Positions 1 to 10,235 of a DNA stretch of 64,000 bases are shown here, piece by piece (position 1 is the first letter of the stretch; every line of letters starts with the position of its first letter). A program made the position numbers and the translations under genes. Source of the DNA: Pyrus communis (taxonomy: Eukaryota > Streptophyta > Magnoliopsida > Rosales > Rosaceae). The stretch is taken from assembly GCF_963583255.1 (NCBI RefSeq), contig NC_084807.1:1502872-1566871 (forward strand), given 5' to 3'. Under the pieces are notes generated by a model. The model worked only from the letters and a program-made list of their open reading frames with translations. It ran no database searches and had not been told where the DNA came from.

Positions 1-182
1 TATGAGCTCCTTTTTCCTGCTGTGAAGTTTCTCAGCGTAGGACGGTATGAGCCGGAATCGATTTCTTACGGTAATTTTTTTGGTAATTGCCACGATATAA
101 CTATTTTGTTTTCAATTTTTATTTTCTTTAATTTAAATTGAAATTTTGTTTGATAAGTATTTAGGAAAAAAAATTCTCTCCG

Positions 183-347
183 GATCCTTTCACCAAATTC
201 ATCAAGATCATAAATTTGGATCCTTAAAATTTGATTCAACGGCTATAAATAATAGTTCACTTTAAAAGTTATAATAATTTTAACTGTTGAATCAAATTTC
301 GAATGCCAAAATTTGTGGCTTTGGTGGATTTGGTAGATTTAGGTTTA
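183..347. repeat. Foldback (inverted-repeat) element
   Basis: Two arms of about 60 bp (about 183-241 and 287-347) are imperfect reverse complements. Both carry the core AAATTTGATTCAAC or its complement, around an AT-rich loop of about 45 bp. The shape fits a small non-autonomous foldback MITE. No target-site duplication was established. The flanks (1-182 and 348-582) show nothing coding; 430-480 resembles the foldback family at 13,186-13,362. Confidence 0.5.
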
Positions 348-591
348 TAGCCTCTGTAATTTATTTTTTTTATAAGAAAGTTCTTCTGATTTGGTCTCTA
401 AATTAGAATTTGATTTAGGAAATCCCCTCCAGATCCATTATGTGGGGTCTTATGGATCCCCACATCTCAACCGTTCATCGTGTATCGTACGTTTAGTTTT
501 GGTCAGGTATTATTTATGTTTAATTTAAAATAATAAAAGTCAAATGATTCAAAGGTCATGAACATTTGGTGTTTAATAGGGCTTAAAATTT

Positions 592-745
592 GGGAGTTTT
601 AACGAAAAACCTACAGTATTGTTCACTTTAACGAAAAACCACATTTTTACGTTAAAAAGTTAATTCTGGTACTATTCATTTTACCATTTATTTTGTCTTT
701 ATCGTTAAAATTCAAAGTTTTCTAGCTATTTTCATTAGTTTTCCT
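592..745. mobile_element. Mutator-like MITE with perfect 9-bp TSD
   Basis: A 154-bp AT-rich element starts GGGAGTTTTAACGAAAA and ends with the near-inverted TTTTCATTAGTTTTCC. It is flanked by identical 9-bp repeats TTAAAATTT (583-591 and 746-754). A 9-bp duplication with GGGA-type inverted ends is typical of Mutator-like MITEs. Relatives occur at 48,260-48,413 and, degraded and inverted, at about 12,100-12,240. Confidence 0.75.
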
Positions 746-802
746 TTAAAATTTCTTTAAGGGCTATCAGAGCTTGATCTCTAACAAAATAGGATCACTA
801 AG

Positions 803-1031
803 AGCTCGTTTGGACGTGCTTTTAAAATAAGTGAAAGTATTTTTGTAAAAATATTTTTGGAACTCATCTATAGTAAAAATGCAAATGAATTATGAAAAAT
901 CACTTAAAGTACTTCCTAGAATAAGCACATAACTGATGCTTCTTGCAAAAAACACTTGAAGTGCTTTTACAACAGAAAAATATTTTCTCTCAAAATACTT
1001 TTAATCATTCTAAAATATATCCAAACGAGTC
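803..1031. mobile_element. Short TIR MITE (hAT-like)
   Basis: About 229 bp are bounded by inverted ends GAGCTCGTTTGGA and TCCAAACGAGTC. The inside is AT-rich with the phrase CACTTGAAGTGCTTTTA. A related, more decayed sequence lies at about 10,755-10,950. No convincing 8-bp target-site duplication was seen, so the superfamily is uncertain. Confidence 0.55.
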
Positions 1032-1142
1032 ATAATAATTTCTCATAGTGGGTGATTTTCGACTTTGGTGTGAATTAAACGACACGTGTGTTTGTTAATT
1101 TTTCACTGAGGTTAATTTGTGGGTTTTTATTCACCCCTACTT

Positions 1143-2417
1143 ATGGGTTCTAGAGACCTGAGAGCCACTCCAAGGGTTCTGGGGTTTGCCGTGAGAAATC
1201 GTTCGTCGCCGGCAGCATCTAACATGGTTCTACTCTGCAGCTCAAAGACCCCCAGGTTATACTCTTTAATATTTTCCTCTCCATTTGCTTCCAGAAACGA
1301 GAGATTAGTGATTGAAAATGTAGAACCCTCACTTTCTTCTCTTCAAAACCAGTTGCTTTACAGACCCATCACCTCAAAAATCCCAGAAAACCAACACAAT
1401 TTCACCGTCGATTACCTCATAAGGTCATGTGGGTTGTCCCCAGAAGCTGCAATTTCAGCGTCCAAAATGCTCGAATTGCAAAACCCAGAAAGGGCAGACT
1501 CTGTTTTGGCCCTTCTGAGAGACCACGGCTTCTCCGAAATCCAGATCTCAAAGCTCGTCAGGTCGTACCCGAGAGTTCTGTTGGCGTATCCGGAGAGAAC
1601 CCTTTTGCCCAAGATCAAGTTTTTCAGCTCCCTCGGAGTTTCCAAGGAGGAGCTTGCCAAAACTCTGGCTTCTACTCCACATCTTTTATCGGTAAGCTTG
1701 GCGAACCGAATTGTACCCACTTATGAGTTCCTTAGGAGTCTGATTTCGGAGAAGAATGTTGTTTCGGTTTTCAAGTTTCGATCTCGAATTTTCTTGGAAG
1801 GTCACTGCAAGAATGTGGCTCCAAATATTGGGCTGTTGAGAGAATTGGGTGTTTCCCAATCATGCATTTCTCTGATGCTAGCTCAATGCACCCAAACTTT
1901 AATGCAAAAGCCTGAAAATTTTGGTAAAGTTGTGGATGAGGTGAGGGATAAGGGACTTGATCTTGAAAAAGCGACTTTTATGTTTGCGCTACGCTCATTG
2001 TCTGGTAAGAATAGTAAGTTGATATGGGATCGAAGTCGGGAAGTTTACAGGAGTTGGGGTTGGTCTGAGGATGATATTCTCTTTGCTTTCAGGAAAAACC
2101 CGCAGTGTATGAATCTATCTGAGAAAAAAATAACGCTAGCAATGGATTTTTTTGTCAACAAGATGGGATGGTCATCGGGACTACTCGCAAAGTGCCCAGC
2201 GGTTTTGTGCCTAAGTTTGGAGAATAGAATCATCCCAAGGTGTTCAGTTGTTAAGGTTTTGTTATTGAAAGGATTGATAAATGAAAATTTTAGCTTGAGT
2301 TATGTGTTATTGCAAGTGGAGAAGCTGTTCTTGGAGAGATTTGTGACCAGATACCTAGACCAAGTACCTCAACTGTTGAGTTTGTATCAAGGGAAAGTTG
2401 AAATTGAAGATTTGTGA
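1143..2417 (+). CDS. mTERF family protein (organellar)
   Basis: This single-exon ORF encodes 424 aa and belongs to the plant mitochondrial transcription termination factor family, helical-repeat nucleic-acid-binding proteins that act in mitochondria or plastids. The first in-frame ATG is at 1143; the frame is open a little further upstream but without an ATG, and another ATG at 1224 is possible. The N-terminal ~80 residues are rich in Ser, Arg and Leu and poor in acidic residues, as expected of an organellar transit peptide. The typical block FTVDYLIRSCGLSPEAA follows, then repeated mTERF motifs of about 30-35 residues with the LxxxGxS...I and YPxxL patterns (for example LVRSYPRVLLAYPE, CPAVLCLSLENRI). 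Single-exon structure and length match plant mTERFs. Which organelle and which target gene cannot be told. Its upstream region is occupied by MITEs to within about 110 bp. Confidence 0.9.
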   Translation: MGSRDLRATPRVLGFAVRNRSSPAASNMVLLCSSKTPRLYSLIFSSPFASRNERLVIENVEPSLSSLQNQLLYRPITSKIPENQHNFTVDYLIRSCGLSPEAAISASKMLELQNPERADSVLALLRDHGFSEIQISKLVRSYPRVLLAYPERTLLPKIKFFSSLGVSKEELAKTLASTPHLLSVSLANRIVPTYEFLRSLISEKNVVSVFKFRSRIFLEGHCKNVAPNIGLLRELGVSQSCISLMLAQCTQTLMQKPENFGKVVDEVRDKGLDLEKATFMFALRSLSGKNSKLIWDRSREVYRSWGWSEDDILFAFRKNPQCMNLSEKKITLAMDFFVNKMGWSSGLLAKCPAVLCLSLENRIIPRCSVVKVLLLKGLINENFSLSYVLLQVEKLFLERFVTRYLDQVPQLLSLYQGKVEIEDL

Positions 2418-4046
2418 TGTCCATAATGTTAAACTGGATGACATTCTAACAGTTTTAGCCATTTGATTCTGCAACATTCACTTGTAGCAGCTAGCTTTCA
2501 GAGCTATATTGTAAGGTACGTCGTGTCCTGTATCTTACAAGCTTTTTTCTTAAGTGAGGTTTTGTTAATAAAGTCTGCTTTAATTATGTATACTTTCTCA
2601 TTAGGAAACCAGTTCATATGAGTTGGGGTTGCCCTGCTCTCCATGGTCATGGTGCCACCAATCTTTGCAGACTTGCAGTACAAGGTTCTTGACTTGGCTT
2701 GGTCTGCAAAATATGCTTACATCAATTTGGTTCATTGCAGGTGTCATTGGATCAATCTCAACATCCACGAGGCTATCACGAGTGGGAGTATTTGCCAGGA
2801 GTAAGTTGCAGGTATCGTTGGATCAATCTCAACAGCTGAAAAAGAAAAGTCCCCTTACGTTACAACCAGAGTGGGGGGGAGAGAGAGTGAGAGGGCAACT
2901 TGGAGGATATCAGCTAGGTCTATTTTGCGCATAATCTTCGGAGAGAGACCTGCACATTGTCTGGTTTGCTTGCTTTCTTTCCCTTTTTGTTTTTTCCCTT
3001 CGTATTTGAAGTGTACAAATAGAAACCGAAATAGACTCTCATTTTTCAGACTTGAGTTGGTTTTCTTGTACTTGTGGAGCTGAAATTTCATTCTTGGGTT
3101 TTCTTCTATTACTTGTCAATTAGCGAAACCCTAAAACCTGCTGCACAATGACATAGGTTTGATGGACAAGGAAGCCAAAACTGTACTTGGTTTTTATTTC
3201 TTTTCCCAGAAAAACTGATGCTCGAGGAGGACTTTAATTAATTTAGGGGCTTGATCCAGGACATTGGGTTGTTGAATGGGTAGTTAAAAAGATAGCAACT
3301 TGTCATTGGAAATATATATTTCTTTACTAATCAATTTAGTATGTTATATCATCCTTGAGATCGTTTCAATTTAATATGTTTTCTCTCAAATTTTATAAAA
3401 ATCACAAATTGTGTTCTTAAGTGAGGTTTTGTTTATAGTTGACTGAAAGCCTGCTTGAAGTATGTATACCTTTTTTCTCATTAGAAAACCAGTTCATAGG
3501 AGTTGGGGTTGCCCTGCTCTCCGTGGTCGCGGTGCCGTCAATCTTTGCTGACTTGTGGTACATGGTTCTTGTGTGGTCGCGGTGCCGTCAATCTTTGCTG
3601 ACTTGTGGTACATGGTTCTTGTGTAACGACCTGTCCCTGAATTATAGTATTTTAAATCCTTAGAGTGGGAGAATGACGAAAATACCCTTACTGAGTATAT
3701 GTTGACTTTTGTTGACTTAGTCGTTGGGCACATGGTATATTTATTTAGTATAAAGCAGAACGAGATTTGTACTTCAAATGAAGTTTTTTGGGAACTCTGA
3801 TTCGTTAGATGGGTTTTAGTGGGACCCACAAGGAATTGCCGGTGGACGAAGAGAACTCTGCACCGTTGATTGGTGGGAGCGCCAGTGGACGAAGTGCGTG
3901 AATCCGTTTTGGATGGGAAGAAAATTTTAAACCTAGGAAAGGATTCGAATTCGTGCATGCAAAGCTCGAATTTTAGCAGAATGGAAAATGGTGTTGTGGC
4001 CCGTGGTTTTTAGCGAGAAGAATGGTGGCGGTGGTTTGGAATAAGC
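2418..4046. other. mTERF 3' flank with a duplicated segment
   Basis: No convincing gene. A segment of about 140 bp downstream of the mTERF stop (about 2547-2690, starting TTCTTAAGTGAGGTTTTGTT) recurs at about 3413-3570. Inside the second copy a 50-bp unit is tandemly doubled (3523-3572 and 3573-3622). Short ORFs here are not conserved between the two copies and look non-coding. The stretch 2700-3400 holds a purine-rich GAGAG run and otherwise nothing recognisable. Confidence 0.5.
3523..3622. repeat. 50-bp tandem duplication
   Basis: Two adjacent identical 50-bp units begin GTGGTCGCGGTGCCGTCAAT at 3523 and 3573. They sit inside the second copy of the mTERF 3'-flank duplication; the first copy (2622-2690) has only one divergent unit. 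This points to a recent local slippage or unequal exchange. Confidence 0.85.
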
Positions 4047-4786
4047 AAGTGTCACCGTCACACTTTCGATTGAGAAGTTTGACCGAGCTCTTGTGTCCGC
4101 TGCTCACCTCAAGAGCGAATCGTTGCTCATTCAGTTGAAGGTGTGCGAAACCAAGCACTTGGGTTCGGTGCGGAGCTTTGCCCCGCCTCCTTCTTTGGTT
4201 CTGAATTCATGTCCTACTTCGCCGGCTTTGGAACTTTGTTCTTGCTGGTTACCGGGCAGTGGTTATAGCAATTGAGGTTTGGCTTCTCCGTTTGGTTTGT
4301 AGGTTTATCGGTGATAATTTTCAGTTTTGTTTTGGTTTTTATGATGCTGTTGTTATGTGATTTAGCATTGTTATTTATTTGGGACTTGTGAAGGTCTGTG
4401 TATGACCCCGATATAGGGGTGAATAATTGTTATTTTGTGGTGTGAATCTGGCGGTGTGGATTGTCGGCCGTTTATGGTTTTCAAGCAACTGCGGCGGGTG
4501 ATCTCTCACCTAGGCTTGTAGAGTTTTCTCTGTGAGCCGCCTTTGGGCCTCCACTGTTTGAATCCTTGTGGAGGATTTGTATTTGGGTTGAAACCGTTTC
4601 ATGTTTATTTCCTTTGTGTACTATTTGTAATTTGCTATAGGGAAGAACCTTTACTCATGTTTTGTTTGCATAAGTAACGTTTTTTTTTTCTGTATGCTGA
4701 TCTTTGATGTAATTTGTCTGTTTGAACTTTATTTTATGAAATTTCTCTACTTCTGACCAAAAAAAGAAAGTGTCACCGTCACACTT
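4047..4786 (+). mobile_element. Non-LTR-type retroelement insertion with 19-bp TSD
   Basis: A 702-bp insertion (4066-4767) is flanked by perfect 19-bp direct repeats AAGTGTCACCGTCACACTT at 4047-4065 and 4768-4786. The 3' end is a short A-rich tail after TTCTGACC. Long target-site duplications and an A tail are the hallmarks of target-primed reverse transcription by LINE-type machinery. No reverse-transcriptase reading frame is visible; a 60-codon ORF at 4093-4275 is not recognisable. The element is therefore non-autonomous or 5'-truncated. Its tail resembles that of the element at 16,952-17,832. Confidence 0.85.
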
Positions 4787-5700
4787 AACACAAATCAGCA
4801 CCCTCAGTCAACAGGAGATTGAAGAAAAAAATTGTAAATTCACTGTGCTAAACAGAAAAAACCGAATGGGCAGAAATTAAGGGCAATAGTGTCAAATCAC
4901 TATTATAAACAGTGTTTTTCAAATTCGTTTTAGTATAGAGTAATCTCAACTTCTCGTATTCGTGTTAGTTGCACGTATTTTTATTTTGACTACTTATCGC
5001 CCTACTTAAGTATCGGTTGACCAATATGGAAAAGGATCATCTCCGGACCCATTTTTTGAGATTTTAAGGATTCAGACATCCTCATATATTTCTATGTCCT
5101 TAGATGCTACATTCTTAAAAAAAATTGCACTTATCACAAAAGTTGGCACGCCCAAGCTACTATGTGCTACATTAAAAGAATCACAACTATCAAATTATTG
5201 GAGGAAAGTTAGTAGGTGAAATTTTTTTATTCTAATTGTATCAAATTCTTCCTTTTGCAAAATTACTTTTTATTTTTACATATAACCGATGAATGTCGAA
5301 GCAGTGTTTGGATTGGGAGTGGAGTTGTATGTTGAACCATGTTTTAGTGTGTGTGTCCTTAAAAATAAAAAAAGTTGGCTATAATTTTTTTAGCAAAAGA
5401 TAGTGTCATGAAAATATTTTTAGTTAAACTCTCTTAATTTATTTAGCAAATGGCTCAACTCAACAACAATTAACCCGTGAAATCTCGACAATGTGTAGTG
5501 TGCTCAACTCAACAACAATATAAGGCAAAAAGTATGTTGAAAAAGAAGAAGCAAAAAGGAAAAATAATATAAGGTACAAGAAAAAGAACACAAAAGACTT
5601 GAACTTCTTTCACTATGAGGTTGAAGGAGATTTAGTAAAGAGTTGGTGAAATTTCCCTTCCTGCAACATGCATTCTCATCCTATTTGAAAAACACATATT
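4787..5700. other. Intergenic; start of a duplicated block
   Basis: AT-rich sequence with no recognisable gene. From about 5440 onward it is similar to about 8820-9240. This marks the left part of the ~1-kb duplication that carries the gene pair at 6333 and 9572. Confidence 0.45.
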
Positions 5701-5704
5701 TTTA

Positions 5705-5990
5705 TTTTTGCCTCTTTTCCTTCTTTGTTATTTCGGTTTGGATATGTCAACCGAAGACCTATGGATGTTTCAATTAGAAAATGCGATTATGAGACAAATG
5801 CTCAAGGCAAAAGAGGTAAAGGAAGACCTAAGAAGATTTGGAAAGAGACTCTAAGAAAATACATCGAGTACCTAGATCTAATGGAATACTTAGCGCAAAA
5901 CCAAGTACAATGGTGTTTTAGGAATCACATGGCTGGTCTTACTTAGTAGAATAATGCTTTGTTGTTTGCTTGATTGTTTCCTTCAATGTT
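5705..5990 (+). mobile_element. LINE reverse-transcriptase C-terminal fragment
   Basis: The frame 5725-5946 encodes 73 residues ending in a pattern common at the C-terminus of plant LINE polyproteins: RRPMD, then CDY, a basic GRPKKIWKETLRK stretch, EYLDL and NQVQW. It has no start codon of its own (TTG) and no upstream catalytic domain, so it is a 5'-truncated relic. The block interrupts sequence that is continuous in the paralogous copy at about 9,270-9,340, so it inserted after or during that duplication. Confidence 0.75.
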
Positions 5991-6231
5991 TTTTCAATAA
6001 TTATCCATTAATTAATTTCCGTTTCTGTTTTTTGGTTACGGAAACCCTATATATAATTACCTTTTTTGGTTTTTGGATAAGTAAGCCCTAAAAATAATTT
6101 CCTGTTTTTTGCTTGTTCGTGCATGCACAAATAAAGAAAAAGAATTAAAGATATTATTGCCCCCATATACCCAAGAACAATCATAGGGCAAACCTACAAG
6201 GGAAGGAATTCTGGACATATGCAACCTGTGC

Positions 6232-6239
6232 TATAAATA
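6232..6239 (+). promoter_or_regulatory. TATA box of the gene at 6333
   Basis: TATAAATA lies about 100 bp before the ATG at 6333, a normal plant spacing. In the paralogous copy (about 9470) the same place reads TACAATTA, so the motif is lost there, in line with decay of that copy. Confidence 0.6.
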
Positions 6240-6332
6240 CCTCTGTAGCCCTGACTCATATATCATACCAATCCTCTTCTCTATATTATCTTGGCTATAG
6301 GTATTGTCTTATTCCTAATACCCTAAGCCGTC

Positions 6333-6629
6333 ATGGATTTCAGCATAGTCACCTCCAAGAACTCGTCCAAACAAACCCGAACCAATAATCTGTCCAAACA
6401 ACGATTGCGGCGCAAACTAATGAGCCTGTCCAGAGACGTACGGGAGCTCAAGGAGGCAACCGGGAAAGAAGTCACATTTTATGTAGAGACTAAGGACAAA
6501 AAGCTGTTTTGTGTCACTGGGCAATACCGTGTCGAAGACATGCTAGCCCAGCATGCCGCTAAGGTGGAGGTTTCGGACGACCCAGGAGCCATCAGAGAGC
6601 AAAACCCTAGGCCAAGTGGTGGACCATGA
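6333..6629 (+). CDS. Uncharacterised 98-aa protein, copy 1 of a duplicated pair
   Basis: The 98-codon ORF has an ATG at 6333 and a TATA box about 100 bp upstream. The central part is basic then hydrophobic (RLRRKLMSLSRDVRELKEA, then VTFYVETKDKKLFCVTG). It is clearly conserved in the copy at 9572, so this stretch has probably been coding. A second frame (6553-6843), shifted by 1 nt, continues with EELKLYKISLLEVKKGMEKA. The real product may therefore be longer, with a frameshift or an unseen intron near 6,590. The arrangement (basic start, beta-like hydrophobic stretch, a VEDML helix and a later EELK helix) weakly recalls type I MADS-box proteins. That is only a suggestion and no diagnostic motif is complete. 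Confidence 0.45.
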   Translation: MDFSIVTSKNSSKQTRTNNLSKQRLRRKLMSLSRDVRELKEATGKEVTFYVETKDKKLFCVTGQYRVEDMLAQHAAKVEVSDDPGAIREQNPRPSGGP

Positions 6630-6843
6630 CAAGTGTGGTCCGCAGTGGATTAAGCCGATTAAGACCATGGGAGAGGAGGAGCTTAAGCTGTACAAGATAA
6701 GCTTGTTGGAAGTGAAGAAAGGTATGGAGAAGGCTACCGAACAGAAGTCCACAGCTACTGGTGGTAGCAGTGGTTTGACTTCTGTTCGTGATGGCAGTGC
6801 TACTGCCACTGTCTCCCGTGAGCGTCGATGTGGATTAGGATAA

Positions 6844-7516
6844 CGTCGCATGAGGCCTGGTTGTGAGTGAGGCAGAAGTTCAATAGATGTGTATGCTTTG
6901 GTAGCTATGGCTACTCCACAGTGTTTTTGTTTCTTTAAATTTGTTGCTTTCAAGAGAGGAGGGAGAGGGGTATGTTTGGTTGATTTTGGTTTGGGGGTTT
7001 GTTAAGAGTTGTTTCTTGTTTTCCAGTTCGACCAAAAAAATAATAATGTTGAATTTTGTTTTTCATTTCGAGAAGATTGGTTGCCCTGCGTGTGTTCTAA
7101 TTAGAATAACTTGTATGTTATAGTAATATATAGATGTTGAATGTTTTGCTCTTTTTTATCAGTATTCCAATTGAAAATTCTTCAATAATCTTCTTGAAGT
7201 AAATATAATTAAAATTTTGGGTGATGTAAACTAGTATACAAAAGTAAAATCAGTGTTCTAGTTAATCACATTTTATAGTGTTACCTGAACGAATTTTGTA
7301 AATCGTCGTGTACAGAAATTCAAAAGATAGTCGGGGTAGGTTGGATAAGAAATGAAGTAGGTGAAATTATCATAAAAACCTTGAATTATCACATTAAGGG
7401 CATTTTGGGATTTCACATATACACAACGTTCAACGAAAATGAGTTTTCTTACAAATAAAAGAAATTGGCATAGATACGGAAATTCCATGTTTGAGATTTT
7501 ACGCTTCTTAAAAAAC
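6844..7516. other. Intergenic, no feature recognised
   Basis: AT-rich sequence 3' of the gene at 6333, without a recognisable gene or element. Short ORFs on both strands have low-complexity, non-conserved translations. Confidence 0.4.
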
Positions 7517-7697
7517 GCAAATACCGTCTTTTATAGTGCTATAGCCAGTAGTATCATTTTTCACTTGTAAGTGAGAGGTCTTAAATCTGATTCTTGCCAA
7601 AGGCGAATTTGAATCACATTATTGCTAACACATTGTGAGGTCAAGCCCACCTACTCCCGTATAGATAATATCGTTCGTTTAAAAAAATGCACATACC
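7517..7697 (+). mobile_element. tRNA-type SINE
   Basis: An element of about 163 bp (7526-7688) contains a box-B-like region followed by the phrase AATTTGAATCACATTATTGC, then GTGAGGTCAAGCCCACC, and ends in an A run. Near-matching 9-bp repeats flank it (GCAAATACC at 7517-7525, GCACATACC at 7689-7697). The same family occurs at about 60,460-60,630 and, inverted, at about 37,250-37,408 and 53,870-54,010. Confidence 0.65.
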
Positions 7698-7851
7698 AAA
7701 AAAAGTTGACGCGTGAAAATGATGAGATACCACTTTAACTGAATGTCCTAATTGAGAAAAACTACAAATTAAATTGGCGGTGCGTGCACCAACAGCTGGC
7801 AATATGTAGTATCATGCATGTCATGTGAAAATTAACTTAATTCACATGACC

Positions 7852-7998
7852 TATTAAGTGACAGAACCTGGTTCGGAATGTCCACCTGGGCACCCCAATC
7901 AAGTTGTGTTGGCTGACAGCTAGAAGGTGATGAAGCCAGCACAACTTGATTCGGGTGCCTACATGGACATTCTGAATTCAAATGTGTCATTAGGCTAG
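7852..7998. repeat. Long near-perfect hairpin
   Basis: Arms of 39 bp (7876-7914 and 7934-7972) are reverse complements with only a few mismatches around a 19-bp loop. Weaker pairing extends outward to about 7852 and 7998. A transcript would form one long stem, as in young miRNA precursors or small foldback MITEs. No target-site duplication or coding sequence is seen. Confidence 0.75.
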
Positions 7999-9230
7999 CA
8001 TATGGAAAATCCAAATACGAACATGACCCGCAAAAATAACCAGTAACAGAAGATAGATGACTCATTCACCAATTTTTAAAATATGTAATCATTTTAAAAT
8101 AGATGTTTTCTTGATCATTCGATGACAAAGAAATACATGATCACTAACAGTTAGATTTAAAATCAAAGATAGAAAAAATAAATAGATACATTTTAATTAA
8201 TGTTTTAATCTCAATCTTTAATACCAAAACTATTGGTGAGTGACAATGAACTCTAAAGATCAAGAGAAGGTGAATCTCATTTTAAATACTTGGTACATGC
8301 TCATCTTGATAGACTTAACAATGTTTCATTCACCAAAATGAAAGTGTTATTGTCATCATTTTGAAAAGGAGAATTGTGTAGAATTTAGAAGTACGACATG
8401 CTCTAAGCGTTTGTGACTCGCCATGTGATGGCGGACTTCATCAATGGGAGCATTTTGAGTCATGCGTTTGCAATTGATGTAAACATTTCCATTCAAACTT
8501 AATGAAACTTTCTAAAATTCGACAAAAAAAAGTTGCGATAAGTGTCTTAGACGGTGATGACCAAGAGTACGTAACTAATTAACATCCGTAACGAATTAAA
8601 TTCTAAAGCGAATTTTGTTCATGCAAAATTCTAAAATAGTGAAATTAAAATGAATCTGGATGCAAGTGGATTTAACTTAAGAGTCGGCCGGTATAACATG
8701 CATATGTAAGCCAAGTACTCGAAAATTACATTCACTTCTCAAACACTGCTCGATCAATGTGATTAGTAACTAGCTAAGTAGTAAGAACACGTCGTAGAAA
8801 GGATGTTGTCCGTATGTAAAATTACGACAGTGTGTAGTGTCCATTTGGGAAAGGTAGGACTATCTGCCAAAAAATGTGTCACTAGAAAAAGAGTAATGTT
8901 ATGCAGATTAATTTTTAAGACCATATTTACAAAATATACGATATGTCGTCAATATGAAATAAACATTTTAATTCACAATTAAATAATAATTCAATCATTA
9001 ACAACCACGTCTTATTGTTTACAATTTATGATTTAAATAACTGGTCTCCCTAGCATTACCCTTATAAAAATTATATTGAGAAAAAAGGAAAAACAGTAGG
9101 TAAAAGAAGAAAAAAAACACAAAAGACGGCTTGAGTTACAAGTTAATGTAAACTAGAATAAAATACCTAATTACCACCAATAAGGAATTAATTTCTAATA
9201 TAAGGTTTGTTAATGCAACATGCATATTCT
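7999..9230. other. Intergenic with the left part of duplicated block 2
   Basis: No gene recognised. About 8820-9240 is a diverged copy of 5440-5700 and leads into the pseudogene at 9572. Confidence 0.4.
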
Positions 9231-9571
9231 TATCTTATTTAAAACACATATATTTTTGTTTTTATTTTTGCCTATTTTCGTTTTTTGTTTTTTTAGTATG
9301 TAGCCCTAATTTCCCCTTTTTTTTTTGCGTAAATAACCCTATATATAATTTCCTTTTCAGCTTTTTGGTGCATGCACAAATATAGAAAAACAATACGAGA
9401 CATTATGACCCCCATGTACCCAAGAACAATCATAGGGCAACATACAAGTTCTGGACATATGGAGCCTCTGCTACAATTACATTCTCTAGGCTTGGCTCAT
9501 ATATCATACTAGCTAGCCCTTCTCTATTCTCTTGGGTAGGTATTGTCTTATTCCTAATACCCTAACCCGCC

Positions 9572-9929
9572 ATGGATTTCAACAGGGTCACTGCGAAGAA
9601 CTCGCCCCAGCCAAACCCAACTGACCAACCCTAACGTAACCAACCAACGGTTGCGCCGTAAGCTAATCAGTCTGTCCAGAGACGTCCGGGAGTCCAAGGA
9701 AACGACCAGGGGAGTAGCCACCGTCTTTGTAGCTACCGAGGACAAGAAGCTCTATTGTGTCACAGGGCAAGATCGCGTCCGCTCTGTTCCTAGGGTGGAC
9801 GTTGACCACCAAATAGGTGAGTCGTCAGAGACCGAAATTGAGAACATGGGATCGTTGGTAATCACAGGATCAATCTCTAACGTTGTTAGACTATTGATTT
9901 ACTATGAGGGAGTGTCAAGGGAGACATAG
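9572..9929 (+). pseudogene. Broken paralogue of the gene at 6333
   Basis: Starting from the ATG at 9572 the frame begins MDFNRVTAKNS, matching the start of the gene at 6333. It stops after 20 codons at TAA. Between the ATG and the conserved LRRKL block this copy is 7 nt longer than copy 1, so the downstream part is in another frame. There it remains open and similar (SLSRDVRESKE, EDKKLYCVTGQDRV). The upstream region is also shared, including a phrase starting CCCAAGAACAATCATAGG, but the TATA box is degraded. A pseudogene is the simplest reading; an unannotated intron removing the shift is the alternative. Confidence 0.65.
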
Positions 9930-10235
9930 TGCACCAAAGGGAAGACGAGAATCCATTTCCCGTTGGATGATCTGCCTAGAAGAATGAATTCTCCTTTTTA
10001 AATTAACTTTATCTTTCCAAGAGTTGTGAGATTTCTCTGAATGATCTTATCCTTTCATGATAAGACACATCACTTATAGAAAGGTATAACCCTTATGATA
10101 AGTCATACCTTTTAATACAATCTTTGCTTAAGTGTATATCAATACAACAATCTTATGGTGCACCTCCACACATCAAATACACACATAGTAAAGCCAATAT
10201 CATCATGATCATATTCCAACATTTCTCACTTGATC
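9930..10235 (-). mobile_element. Possible LTR remnant (reverse orientation)
   Basis: Read on the minus strand, a purine-rich AAGTGAGAAA is followed by TGTTGGAATATGATCATG and about 300 bp of AT-rich sequence. This resembles a polypurine tract next to the TG start of a Copia-type LTR. The other end and target-site duplications were not found. Confidence 0.35.

Noticed and set aside
2623..2934. 103-codon ORF after mTERF
   Set aside because: Lies in a duplicated 3' flank; the second copy does not keep the frame and the translation has no recognisable domain.
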